In this document: positions 47,395-59,296 of the stretch, piece after piece | Layout of the letters: every line of letters begins with the position of its first letter | Position numbering within the stretch: position 1 is the first letter of the stretch | Source: Trametopsis cervina | Lineage: Eukaryota; Basidiomycota; Agaricomycetes; Polyporales; Irpicaceae | DNA: 64,000 nucleotides | NCBI GenBank assembly: GCA_022385755.1 | Contig: MU278362.1 | Location: 78,251-142,250, forward strand | Direction of reading: 5' to 3' | Translations under genes and position numbers: made by a program | The notes under the pieces: generated by a model | The model's database searches: none | What the model was told of the DNA's origin: nothing | Seen by the model: only the letters and a program-made list of their open reading frames with translations

Positions 47395-47402
47395 CTATAT
47401 AG
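47395..47402 (+). promoter_or_regulatory. TATA box of the gene at 47481
   Basis: CTATATAG, 79 bp upstream of ATG 47481. Confidence 0.6.
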
Positions 47403-47480
47403 CTGGGTCTCACCGAGTCGCTCCCCAATCTCTCCTGACTTGGCCCTACAATTCGCAACAAAACTCCTCTGCATAGCAAA

Positions 47481-49866
47481 ATGGGTGAAGCCGCCGACAT
47501 CTATGCAGAACAGCTTCTGCCAAAAGGATATGGCTTCCCATTATGGCTCCCGGAGCCGGACGTCAAACTAGGCGAAGTGAAGATCGGCGACGTTGGATAC
47601 CTATGGGGAGGCTCATTCTGTACCCTCTTCAATGCCACCCTACCTGCGAGCGATCCCGCCAACAAAGACGGGGTACCGGATGGGTTCGTTCCGCTTGAGT
47701 ACAATTCGAACAGGCTTGTCCGGAGATGGGACGCGTTGCTTCCGGACGGCCCGTTGTTCAGTCAGACAGTCAAACGCATATCTATCGAAGCTCAGGCCGG
47801 TACGGGGTCCGTATACTCTTCATCCCACGGCTACGTGCATGTATTAACTCATTAGGGATTGTTTACAGCGCAATAGCTCCTGTAGCAGGTGCTCAAGTCG
47901 ATCTCGCTTTCGAGTGCGTCCGCGCCAAGGGAGGCCTGCTGGTGCTTAACGGAGGAGGTGCAATACAAGAAGTGCTCCGCCCAAATAAAACATTCGCTGA
48001 ATACATCCACCGCCATCATGACTCATGGGTCGAGTTTGCTAAAAAGCGAGGACATGTCGTTCCTCGTGGGGATATCATCATGGTCCGCGGATGGGTCAAA
48101 GCCTCGGAATGGATCGTTGCTGCTTTCAAGGACGAGAGCAAGTACCAATTATTGCAGCTCGCAGCCCAGGCTGGCTCAATCGCTAATGCTGGGCTGAAAT
48201 TTTCTGTACGCGAAGCGAGCTCGACGTCCGTCGAACATCGCACTGGGGCTTCGCAGGCTCCTGCACCTTCCGGCGCGGGCGCCACAATGAGCGCATTCCT
48301 ACGCAAGAGGCGTCGTACTGGGTCTCGGAAATATGCTGCACCCAAGAACCAATGTGTTTTCTTGTCTCGGTACAAGACATGCTACCGCAAATGGCCCTGG
48401 CAGATGATTCGTGCGGCAGGTTCCAAAGATGAAGAACCGCCAGCTGGTGATGGTTCTGGCGACGGATCGATGTTTCTGGGAGCAGATCATGAGAGCGATT
48501 TCGTCGTCGAAGATGACAGCGTGCGCACAAGAGTACGTTTCGTATAGCTTTCTTATGGGTGATCAAGCTGATACTGTACTCAGATATTTGACCCGGTAGA
48601 CTCACTATTGAGATATATCCTAGATGTTCGTCGTTAACCGTCGTACCTCCATGTCTTCGCTGATCCCGTTCTGTAGAATTCTGATTGTGAAGTTGCCATA
48701 TCCTCGGATGAAGATCTACGAGAGGTATGCCTGCGACCCTGTTAGCTAAGTCGCTCTGGTTTACTAGTACCGCCTCAGCTTGGGATAGCAGATTATGATA
48801 GAAACGCCATGTCAAGGCTATTGGAGCTTCTGAAACCTCGCATCGAAGTGTCAGATAGTGGCGGTAAGCTTAAGAATCTCTCACAGTTGGTGATGTACTG
48901 ATACTGTTTTAGTTGGAACGCTATCACTAACAGATCTATCAAGGAATAAATCTCTAGAATGCATCGGCGAACAGGATGATACAATAAGCCTTCTCGATAA
49001 TGACTTTCCGTCTGAAGAGTGGGAAACAATGGTAAGTGTCACTCGCCTTTCTTATACCGATTCTTGCACCCAGTCAAGCTTGGTACCGCGTGACGTTGAC
49101 AGGATATTGTCCGCTCTCGCATGTTTATGAGCGTTCCGGAGGGTAGCTGTGAGAGAACCACCGTCCCTCAAGAGGCATATCGCACACAAGATCCGTACAC
49201 CCAACTTCCGAAAATACAATTCTGCGCCAGGGAAATGCCCGGTATTCGGCTCGCCGATGCCTTGGACCTCGATTCGCTCATTAGTATCCTCGACGGTGCA
49301 AGCGACAAAATGGCGCTGAGCGGAATGTCACCGACGATATTTCTGCGTATCCTCGTGCGTACCACCCCGGTAGTGGAATAGTTACCAGTGATCTCATTTT
49401 GTGACATCTTATTAGTGGCCAGGATATGACATGTGGCATGCCTCCATTCGTATTGTCCAACCCGACCACGGCCTGAAGCCGATAACGAGGGCAAAGCTTG
49501 CCCTTGAAGTCGCAAAGAAAGTCGAGGCGTGCTTGCACGTGAGTGCTAAATAATACCTTTTTCTTCTTCACTGTCAATGCATTAGTCTAGAATTTATCGA
49601 CCGTACCATCCCAAGACCGATGGTCGGACTGGTGCGCTACAAAATACTCGATTGACCAAGTCATGCTCCTTGAGCTAAATCATGTGGCCGCGGGCTCCTG
49701 GCAGCCTATGCTCGCTGTAAGCAGGACTGACGAAAGACGCGAAGCGTCATATTCTCAGCCCGCGTCGACAGACAAGAAGGACCCGATCACGTACACCAGC
49801 CAAACGGTATATCGGTCTGGAACGACTGATGGTCCTGATCCAGCGAATCGGACGATCAACGTGTAA
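47481..49866 (+). CDS. Basidiomycete-specific multi-exon protein, unknown function
   Basis: Start ATG 47481 (MGEAADIYAEQLLPKGYGFP). The opening YGFPLWLPEPDVKLGEVKIG and DVGYLWGGSFCTLFNATLPA match a large family of Agaricomycete proteins of unknown function. After an intron (about 47801-47869), the block ECVRAKGGLLVLNGGGAIQE, VLRPNKTFAEYIHRHHDSWV, VPRGDIIMVRGWVKASEWIV follows, then an Ala/Ser-rich linker, KRRRTGSRKYAAPK, and DHESDFVVEDDS. The typical end of the family, here IFDPVDSLLRYILD after the intron starting at about 48532, could be the true C-terminus (stop near 48637). Further exons (for example REMPGIRLADALDLDSLISI at about 49231-49290, and KYSIDQVMLLELNHVAAGSW at about 49635) look coding and either belong to an extended gene or to a second gene. 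The right limit is therefore uncertain. Confidence 0.55.
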
Positions 49867-50469
49867 GGTCTGGATTCAACAGCTTCGGTCCTGGTTCAGA
49901 ACAAGGTACTCTGTATTCAGAGTGTAGTCCAGTAGTACTCGATATAAGTAGAAGATGTGTACCAGTCGGACCAGTATATAAGTATCAGACGATTTTGCGG
50001 CGGCCACGAGGTTTCATTCAAATAGACCACTTGCACATGAGTAAGTTAAATGTGTGGCTATGGAAACAACAGAATTGGCGGATTACACTGCAGAAGTTTG
50101 AAATGCATACACCTGAGGCGCGAAGAAAGGACGAGGGACGGCAGTTGTGAATAAACCGCACACGGACACTTGAACACACTTACACAATAAGGGGCACACT
50201 CATTAGTCAGCGAGTGCATGTTTCCTGCACTGTGTTCCTCATCTTACTTGCCAGTGTCAGGTATGATACAGCTAGTAGTACTGTACACGGTGCCAGCTCT
50301 CATACCCCGGCACTCACCTGACATTAATTTCACTTCACAGAAGTTTTGGAGACCTGCCGGTGTGCGGAGCGTGAGCACGAGGGAGAGATGGAAGAAGGGG
50401 ACGTACCTCGCTGCCTCTGAGGAACGTAGAGAGACCGTGAGAAGCTAGAGAGTAGAGGGATAAGAAATA
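49867..50469. other. Intergenic, no supported gene
   Basis: 3' flank of the preceding gene and the broken right edge of the segmental duplication. No coding signal. Confidence 0.5.
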
Positions 50470-50733
50470 GAAGAGAGCGACCAAACGATCCGCTCGAGCA
50501 GCGCGTACTCGCTAGACCGCGCAACGAAGTAGTAGTAGAGCACGCGTATGCATACGATCATGTGTGTCGTCTCCAGCAATCTGCTCATTCATCAGCGTAT
50601 GCATGCGTGCGGGTAGGACAGCGAGTATACACGCACGACAGGACGACGACCTAAAGCCTGGCGCGCAGCGCATCCTTGGTGTACGTGCCCCAGTAGAAGA
50701 TGGTCTGTGCGAGGAAGATGCAGTACAACCTAC

Positions 50734-50765
<32 letters not shown>

Positions 50766-50862
50766 CTGTGTCTCGATCAGTGCGTGGGACGTACAAGATG
50801 ACAGCGCACACGCAGAGCAGCAACGGGCCAGTAAGTAAGCGCACCAGGTCATTGACGGGCAT
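50470..50862 (-). pseudogene. 5' fragment of a DUF6534 gene
   Basis: From ATG 50862: MPVNDLVRLLTGPLLLCVCA, an intron region occupied by a poly-G tract, then LYCIFLAQTIFYWGTYTKDA and VLYYYFVARSSEYALLERIV. It aligns with the first exons of the gene at 40673-44011 and stops after about three exons. The later membrane helices and the DUF6534 region are absent. Confidence 0.8.
50734..50762 (+). repeat. 29-nt homopolymer G run
   Basis: Uninterrupted G from 50734 to 50762, inside the first intron of the DUF6534 fragment. The corresponding intron of the intact copy lacks it. Length may be an assembly estimate. Confidence 0.9.
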
Positions 50863-51790
50863 GTTGATGCAGGGTTAACAGCGATCAAGAGAGGTGCATA
50901 GGACGTGCGATGGGCAGAGGAGGCATATAGATTACATAGCATAAGCTAATCCCCGGGCGGTTCTGGATGGGCCGTCGATTAGTGATGCATGCCGCTACAC
51001 CATGTCCAAACAGCGCGAAGTGTGCGTAAGGGGAAGCAAGTAAGGGGATATGCGTGTAAGATCTCTATCCGGGAGGTCTGGGAGAAGGTGGACATGAGTC
51101 CTGTGAGACGAGACGGTGGTGGGTGTGTCGAGAAGCAGAGGCGGTGGTGGATGAAGACGACAGATGAGGCGAACCCTCGGCGTGCACGGCCGCGAGCTTT
51201 GCGCCGCGTCAATCTGTCGCCGCGGAATTGATGCCTCGATCTCAATATCGTCGTATGTCCCCTATGTCGCGTCGTCGTGCTCACTCTCAGTGCTATGGAC
51301 CGTCACCATGCCTCTCGCACTGTTCGCTGCGCACGATGTCCACCAGCTACAGCCTGAGGAATGAGCGGGTCCGCAGCAACAAGCAAATGCTAAACTCACC
51401 TACACCATGTTGCACGCCAACGTCATTGACGCGCGCACAGTACAGTTGACGGAGTGGAATCACTCGAAAATTGTGTGCGTCGATGTGGGTGGCAGTCACT
51501 GTGTGACTGCGCACGGAACCGTGTTGTGGCGTATTTGGCATGCCCTTTGTGGCGCCTGTAGTGCGCCACGCAGATCCAATTGACGATTGGCGATCTCAGT
51601 GCTACGCGTCCACGTCCACGTCGATCACCTTGCTGCTTCGTTCCCCACTACGTGCCTACCGTCCAACGGAAGTCCACACACGAGTTTCCTTAGGTTCTAG
51701 TAGGTTGGTGTGTTCCGAACAAAGGAGTCGGCCACGACGAACAGCTTATAGTGTATCTTCCAGAACGACACTGAGGAAGAACGTACTCGT
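50863..51790. other. Duplicated intergenic region (second copy)
   Basis: Resembles 44100-45235. It separates the divergent DUF6534 fragment and the intact gene starting near 51791. The upstream exon of that gene probably begins here, since NDTEEERTR is open in frame just before ATG 51791. Confidence 0.6.
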
Positions 51791-52916
51791 ATGGTCGCAG
51801 AACTCCATGATAGCACAGCAGAAGGAGAGCTGGGGGAGCCAAGCGAACAACGTGATCAACTCGAGTTTGGTCCAGCACTCAGTCTGTACAGGATGAGTGC
51901 CAGAGGTCCAAATTCTGTGCGGTCCCCGCACATACCCGAGCACAAATCTACGAACAAGAACGAGGAGGAGAGGGAGGAGGAGAATCCTTCTCTCAAGAAA
52001 AGAAAACAGGTGCCCATGAGACCTGCACAACAATCAAAAGCCAGGAAAAGAAGCAAGCACCTGTATAGAGATAGAGACTGGGACAGCGCGAGCGAGGGCG
52101 AACCGTCGCAGAGAATGAAACCGAAACGGAAGATCAATGTTTTCCCAGTCGAACATATGTTTGATTGGGGAGATTTTGCGCCGGTATGTCCGTTCTGTCA
52201 GCTCTCTCTGAGCGGTGTCGAGCAAACTGAGCTGAGCACTGATCGCTATCTGTAGGGGCCTGCCCCTGACGAGGAGTTCAAGAGAGAAGGTGGAGAAGAA
52301 AGAGTCCCTGGTGCGTGGACCCATTACTGCGCGGCTTTGAAGCCAAGTTGAGTGGACGGTCGTGTTTCTCCTTAGGAAGCTGTCAACAATGCCGACCGGA
52401 GGGACGCGGACGTGGACGTGGAGCGGAGATTTATTTCACGCGACGCCATGGATGAGGCTGACAGCACACGAGCCGACAAAGCACCGCAGTTTGCACAAAA
52501 CCAAAAGGCGGTGGCGAATCACAGCGACGAGGCAGTCATGGATAAGAAGCCTGTTTTAACTGGGAAGTTACCGTCTGAGAGCCGGCAGACTACGCCTGGG
52601 GCTGGAGAAGCGCAGCAGCCGGAAATGCAATTGCTCGCCTGGGATTTCCTACGGACCCCGCACACACCCAAGCGCAAGGCCGCAAATAACTACGATGTGG
52701 AAGAAGGAATAAAGCGCACCGGCAGCGATGGCGAACTGCCGATGCAGAGAAAGAAGAGGAAACGAAAGATCATTATTTTGCCGAGGGAACGATTTGATTG
52801 GGGTAGTCTTGCTCAGGTATGTCTATTCGTCCGTCGGCTTCAAGCACACTGAGCACTGAGTGCGCTATCTGTAGGAGACCGGGGGGTCCAGTCTCAACGT
52901 TCCTCCGGATCCGTGA
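51791..52916 (+). CDS. Charged protein with internal repeat KRKIxxxPxxxFDWG, unknown function
   Basis: ATG 51791 (MVAELHDSTAEGELGEPSEQ), stop TGA 52914-52916, four or more exons. It is highly charged: an acidic start, KNEEEREEENPSLKKRKQVP, and basic KARKRSKHLYRDRD. Near 52125-52170 it has KRKINVFPVEHMFDWGDFAP, and near 52755-52815 KRKIIILPRERFDWGSLAQ. Both repeats end exactly at a 5' splice site (GTATGTC) and are followed by introns with similar sequence, so an exon-intron unit has been duplicated inside the gene. The final exon gives ETGGSSLNVPPDP. Nuclear-like composition; no family recognised. The broken paralog is at 45236-46010. Confidence 0.6.
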
Positions 52917-53504
52917 AACCGCTCGTCGATAAATCTCATACCTACCAGCGCGAGCCGCAGGCTTACAGGTACAGGTAATAGTATGATATGACGCAGAATG
53001 GAATGGATAATACACTCCGTGTATACTACATACCAAAGCAGGAAACGCAGCCGAAGTCACAAGACGAGGGCGGAGCACCAGACGAGGGCGGGGGTCTGTC
53101 GGGGCGCACCTCGAACTGTGCAAGGAGTAACCCCGCACCACCGGTACCACGGGCACGCCTTGAGCTCCTGAGCTAAGGAGCTTGTCGACGCTGACCATGC
53201 GCGCAAGTGTCAACTTTACGGTCTTCCACGATAAAGCAACATGCCAAGTTTGACCTCAAACAGCTATTCCTCAGCCACGCATCGAGTATCAGCTTACTTA
53301 TGATTGTAACATTATATGACGCATTGTCTTCCACTAGACACTGAATAGAAATACGTATCTACAATCCTGTGGACTCAGGACATAACGCGCCGCCTCTCCT
53401 GCCAGTCGTTTGGGTGCACTCTGCCGCCAGAACAGAACAGTCATCCCCCCGATATTCTGGGCTTTTGAACCGAGCTAAGAAAAGAGTGAACACAGGCTGA
53501 CGAG
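52917..53504. other. Intergenic between convergent genes
   Basis: No supported gene. It holds the 3' ends of the + strand repeat protein and the - strand kinase. Confidence 0.5.
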
Positions 53505-55980
53505 CTAGATTACATGCATGTCGTTGTCATTGACATCCCTTCGCCCAGATGCAGAGTATCGCATTTGCTGGCGAACATCCAGATAGCTAACTCTTGAGTC
53601 AAGCGAGAGTTGAGCGGGTACGTACAGCGACTTCGACGTCCTCACAGAGGTCGTGTGGAATGGTGAGAGGACGATATCTCCAGATGCACTGATGTGGTCT
53701 AAAAGCTGAGAGCACGCTGCAATCAACTCGTCATGAATAGGCCCTGCAGCAGCCATATTGATGCCCTTTTCATGATCCGCTTCCACAGATACATACGCCC
53801 AGACGAGTAGCTTGCGCATTAAGTTGAGAGAGTACGCGGCCGGTTGTAGGGACGTTCGCATGTGCTGGATGACGTCTGTGAACTTCCGGTCAAAGTACCG
53901 TTTCCTGTCGCCCGCGAACATCTTCCAGACAGTCGAATGAAGTTTCGCTTCCTTGTCTTGGTCACGAGGTTCGTCAGGCTCGGTGGCGGTAGCTCGTGGG
54001 ATGATTAGATAGACTGAGAGCCACCAGAATGATTCTAGATCATGCAAAACGTTGGGCGTGAAGGTAGGTGTGAGTTGACGTCCGACATGCGGGAAGAACA
54101 TGTGATATTGCCCCTCCACTTCCCCTGCAACAAAGTACTTGGTTCCCTTGAATATAATGCCATTTGTCAACCGGCCTCGAAAGCATTACCATGAACATTA
54201 ACTAGACCAAGATACTCACGACATGCACAGAGCCGGACCGATTGTCGTCATCCTGACGTCTTGCGCACTCAAGGTCAATGATCTTGACATGTCCATTGAC
54301 GACAATGACGTTACAAGAGCTGATGTCGCGATGTATCCATCCAAGCTCATGCATTGTCTTTAGGCCTGGTACCAGGGGTTAGCAAACTATTCCGGGCGAT
54401 TACAGAAACTTCACCTCACCTTGCAAGGTCTGCATAAGAGCAATGGTTATATCGACGACAGACGTCAGATCCTCTATCGAGATCCCAAACTCTTCAAAGA
54501 CCATACGACTGTGGCACCGTATGGCCCCTCGCAGAGGAACCCGGTGCCGGAACTCCAAAAAGCGGTGCTCTATCGACGGTATCATATATTTTTCAAACTC
54601 GGTGAGAGGAGGCTTCGGTCGTGTGAGCGTAAAGGGTTTCAACCCTTCAGGTATTGGCACACCACGGCGGATGAGTGCACATGTGTTGTCGGGTTGGCCA
54701 TCGACGTAGACGTCGCCATAATGCAAGCAGTGCAAAAAGTGCTTATTCAGGGTCTCCACATGAGCGGGGTCTCCCGAAGCGATTGCTGTGTTCATCAGTG
54801 CCTTCAACGTATCTCCCTCTCTATTGCTATCCGCGTCGACCCAGCTGTCCTTGAGCACCACAGGATTCCCCGTAGGCTTTCCCTCGCTATCCAGTTGGAT
54901 CGCACGCCATACCCGCGTACCTTTTCCAATTAACGTCTCTACTCCGATATCAGCAACCACTTCTATCGTGCGAAACACAGTATTATGTGGCCTGCCGTCC
55001 TCGTCTACCGATCGAACAGTAATATCGTAGCTTCGTTTGGACGCGTCCTCCGGGTGCACCGCTTGACGAATTGTTGGATCGTATCCCAATTGCGGCCTGG
55101 CTGCAAACATCACAGAAAGGAAGAAGTGGACAAGAGTACGATGGTCCTGCAAACTTCGGTCAATATCGCTCGTTGAGGAAGAGGCCACGTAAACACCAGG
55201 AATATGCATACCTCGGTCCAATTGAAAGGCTGCGAAACCAGCAGATCGCCTCGGCTACAGAACCATAGCCTCATGCTGGAGCCCTCGAGCGTATATCCAA
55301 ACATGAATCGTCGCTGGACTGTCTCTGCCATGGCATGCGCCATACATTTCTCCATTCGAAAATTGACCTGTGCGGTACGCATCAGCATTAGCACTCGACA
55401 GGAGCGGAATGAGATGACAGTAGTTGCGATGACTCACATCAAAAGTATCTTCTTTCGGAGCATAGATCTTGATACCAGCAACGACAATGTCGTCCCAGTG
55501 AGGGACGCTGCGTCGAGGTGCCAAAGGCTGCACCAGAAGCGCATAGCCATCAGCAGTCAGGGCTACTTTGTTAGCGTGGAATGGCATTGGCTTTGTGAAT
55601 GCATCCAGAAACTCAACCGTTTGTCGCCATTGCACCTGGCTCTTTGCGAGTATCTGTCGAGCACAAGCAGCAACCTCTGCCGCAATCGCGTTGAATGATT
55701 TTATAGTATGATTGTTGTCGGAGAATGCTTCAGGAGAGGGTGATTCATGCAGTAACAGCTGCCAGCGTGCACCGTCAATCGCGCCACTCTTCTTGAGTTC
55801 ACTAAGAACAGCATCGGTGTCGAGTCCGGTGTGAAGGGGTGGGAGCAAGGTGTTTTCAAAATAGCTTATCGACACTTGCGGAATCTCAAGTATTGGGTCT
55901 GTAATAGGAGACGATGTGAATACATCCTGAACGACGGGAGGGGCGGTAACTCTCTGCATGGGCTTGAAATGTGATGTCAA
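53505..55980 (-). CDS. FunK1-type fungal protein kinase
   Basis: Read from about 55980 (MTSHFKPMQRVTAPP) to the stop at 53505, about six exons, some 750 aa. The N-terminal region (FHANKVALTADGYALLVQP, AGIKIYAPKEDTFD, then VNFRMEKCMAHAMAETVQRR and FGYTLEGSSMRLWFCSRGD) is typical of FunK1 proteins. Kinase motifs: a degenerate glycine loop IGKGTRVWRA, the VAIK-like VVLKDSW lysine, LMQTLQG into a helix, the catalytic loop LGWIHRDISSCNVIVV (HRD, about 54335), IIDLECA in place of DFG (usual for FunK1), GTKYFVAGE, and HDLESFWWLSVYLI. Catalytic residues are present. The family is greatly expanded in mushroom fungi and its targets are mostly unknown. Start choice is tentative. Confidence 0.88.
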
Positions 55981-56530
55981 TCAAAACTTCGAAGCTGTGG
56001 CACAAAACGAAGCGTACCCATAGCGGATGCACATACGATCCAACGTCCATGGTCTTCCCTCTTATGAATGGCAGCGATAGTACAGTATTGATAGAGTGAG
56101 TTGAACAGTGAAGTGAGGATGCGCCACTCACGGTACAGTTGAAGCGCCTATGAGTCAAATTCGCCTGATGGGCACGTGACACATCACGAGTGAGCTGTAA
56201 TGTATGCGCGCAGACTCTACCTTGAATGCAATCACTCGGCTTTGTGAGTCGATACATCGTTGTGTGGAGAACATCCGACCCAGGAGAGGTTCGTTCTCTC
56301 ACTGGGAGTGCGAGGAAGAATTGCATATCGAGAATTGTCGCAGGCCATACAGAGGCTTGTGATGCCCACATACACGTGCAGGTGCTTACCAGACTGAAGC
56401 TGAGAACAATGGTAATGAGAAATTTTCCTCGTCCATTCCGGGAAGGGACCCCTCAAGAAACAGCTGCAGATGCCAAACAATGTCCGGAGACGGTTACATT
56501 CTCCTTATAATATAGAGCCTCATGAGCAGG
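55981..56530. other. Intergenic upstream of the kinase
   Basis: About 550 bp with no supported gene. It contains the kinase promoter on the left and the helicase 3' flank on the right. Confidence 0.5.
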
Positions 56531-59296
56531 TCAGAATGCGCCGGCCAGTATATCTCGCCAACTCAGCCACGCATCTGCGGGCCACGATGCGCACATCACG
56601 CCGAGGAGAGTGGAGGACGCCTTGTTCTTGATAAAATTGCGGTTGGTACAAATGATCATGCTCTGCTTGCATCTGGAGAGCATGACATTGCTGCGACGTT
56701 GGTTGCTCAGAAAGCCGACTTTGTGGGTCCGCACAACCGAAATGATGATGTGATCTTCCTCGTTGCCTAAGATGCAAAGGTTGGAACGAACGACGCCAAA
56801 GCCCTGGTCTCAATTCCGGACATACCTTGGAACGAGTCAACGTTGAAACATCGGTCCTCCCAAGGTAGCCCCGCGCTTTTGAGCATTGTTTCGAGAAGTG
56901 TACGTTGGGCATCATAGGGCGTAACAATTCTGTATATCTTCCCCTGTTCGACATAGTGCCTTACAATGTGGATTACAGCGTTCGCTTCCTCAGTGTTCTG
57001 GAAGTGCACCCAGTCAGTCACGAATAGTGCGACAATGGGGTTGAGTACGAACCGTGAAGCTGTGCCCAGAGTTTACCTCAGTGCCTTGCGCTATGTCAAC
57101 AAACATACAACAGGAGCGGTCGGTGATTCCATGTTGTGACTTCAGACGGCCTTTGTAGACACGCTTTGACAGGAAGTTTCCGATTGGGTGGGGCATCCGG
57201 TCTGTGGTCAGAGTGAGCGAGTAGGGCCTAGCATACCACACAAATACGCACATTGAGTGTCCAAAAAAACTGCATCCTTACGCATGTGCTCCATCTCGAA
57301 AATACTTCTCAGAGTGCTCAGGTCATCCTGGCCATAAGGCGCAACTAGAGAGACATCAGCGATAGTTATGTGAATCAAGAAAGAGAACATACGCTGTTTG
57401 TCGTCGCCAATGAATGCAAGCTTCTTGATTGTTTGCTGAAACTGAGCCAGTAACGGGAGATAATCACCAACTTCAATCTGACTGGCCTCGTCTACAATAA
57501 CCGTTTCAACTGGAACAAGTCGATCGAACCCAGACGTCCTAATGCGCGGATTAGATATCATGCTGAGTGTGCAGAGTATCACCTTCGATCCTTTGAGCAA
57601 AGTCTGCGTGTCGAGTATATCATCTTTGAAGTCGCTGGATCGAATAAGGCGCTCTTCAAGGGCTTCTTTGTACAGATGTTCATGCCTACGGACACAACAG
57701 AAACTCGTCAGGACCATGATCCACGAAATACAAACTATGATGGATGCCTTACCACTCAAAATGAAAGTCATGCGATACAAGAAGCGCGAACTCAAGAAAT
57801 TCCACGTCCAAAAGCTTTTTGGCGATGTTCTTGACGGCTACATTGGACTGAGCCATCAACCACGTTCCTGGAGGATCAGGGCTCGCCGCAATGCTCGTGA
57901 CAGCAGCAGCAATAACGGAGGTCTTTCCGGTTCCGGGAGGGCCTTGGACCAAGCAAACCACCTTTGCCGGGTCTGATGAGAGAATACTTCGAACAGCCTT
58001 TTTCTGGGAAGCATTAAGTTGACGGGTGGTGGTGATCTTCGGTGTACTCAATGGAGGTGATTGGTGGGTGGGGAACATTTCGCCTAGAAAGATTCTTCGA
58101 GCTAAGGACTGGGAAAAGAGAGCACTGTCTCCTGTCAAAACGCGCAGTATAGCCTCGACACGCGCAACCTCCGCTGGTGTAGGATCTTCCCGGCCCACGG
58201 TGTAAAAATGATGTACTTTGGCAACAGCAGCATCTTGTTTGCTGAGTGAGAGATTGACCGTCGCCATCTTGCCACGAACCTTCTTGACTTTGCCTGCAAT
58301 ATTAACAGGATCTTGGCCTGCTATGGAGGTCTCCACGACTATTCTCTGATTGACAAAGACTTTGTGAGCTTTAATGACGACGATGACGATGATGCCACAG
58401 ACCAAGTTATCTCCTGTCCGGGCACGAGTCTTGAAACGTGTCAGCTCAACTTGCAAGACGTCGCTCTTCTGATGGAACTTGGTCTTGACGTCGTTTCTGA
58501 CCTTTGTGGGTTTCATTGCTTCTAGCTGGTCTGCATCACGTACACATTTTGCCACGATCGAGAGCACCTGGATATTAGATGAGTGTTAATCAAGGCCTGA
58601 TAGAAGAACACTCACATCTGCTTTGAGCATCCATGTATTGATCTTGGTCGAGCGGTCCAATGCGTCGATGTTATCCAGAACAACGCTCATCGTCCAGGTA
58701 GCCCATGCGTGCAACGCCAGATTCTCATCTGTGTCTTTCTCTTTCGAGGTCTTATTGAAGAGACGTCGAACAGCCGCAGTATTCATCCCCCCTTCACTAC
58801 CAAGAAGTTGAAGGACGGTAGCTGTAGACCACCTCTTCTCCGTTACCAACAAGCTTTGTGCATCCATCAACCCAGTGATACGCAGTTGATGGTCGAAAAA
58901 TAGTGCCGTAGAGACTCGTTCTGCGTCTAGAGACAATTTACGGTACTTGCGATTGCACAACAACTTGTTGCGAAGAAGATGCCGGCCTTCAAATGACTTT
59001 GCTGACTTCGGTGGGCGCACAGGCAAACGGACATGTAGTACTTGATGCTCCGTGGAGAACACTACGCCACGTAAGACTCCTTTGGTGCCGTACGAAGCAG
59101 TGACGCCGATGACCTTGTTACTGCAAGTAGAAATGAAAGCGTCGAGGACATTCGCAGTGATAACAGCCTCTGGAAGGACGGTGACCTGCACGGCATGCTG
59201 ACGAGCCAAGAATAAATCGGGTGAAAGTGTGTAGGATCTCGCGCTCATGAGGGAGGCTCGGGGAAAGGTGGGGTGAAAGCAGGCTTGAGCGTCCAC
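56531..59296 (-). CDS. Superfamily 1 RNA/DNA helicase, Upf1/NAM7-like
   Basis: Stop TGA 56531-56533; start ATG 59296 (MDAQACFHPTFPR) or 59248 (MSARSYTLSPDLFLAR). A long N-terminal region (about 400 aa, VIGVTASYGTKGVLRGVV and others) precedes the helicase core. Motifs in order: Q-like LNASQKKAVRSIL, Walker A VQGPPGTGKTSVIAAAV (about 57930), Ia TWLMAQSNVAVKNIA, II ETVIVDEASQIEVGDYLPLL (about 57490), III FIGDDKQ/LAPYGQDD across an intron, IV IYRIVTPYDAQRTLLETML, V FNVDSFQG/NEEDHIIISVVR, VI FLSNQRRSNVMLSRCKQSMI. All are intact, so ATP-dependent unwinding is plausible. Mushroom genomes carry many such Upf1-like genes outside the canonical NMD gene; role unknown. The kinase lies downstream on the same strand. 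Confidence 0.9.

Noticed and set aside
47018..47500. 160-codon frame on -
   Set aside because: It overlaps the promoter and start of the better supported + gene at 47481 and has no motif.
54300..54360. Kinase regarded as dead because DFG is missing
   Set aside because: FunK1 kinases normally carry DLE or similar in place of DFG, and the HRD aspartate is present.
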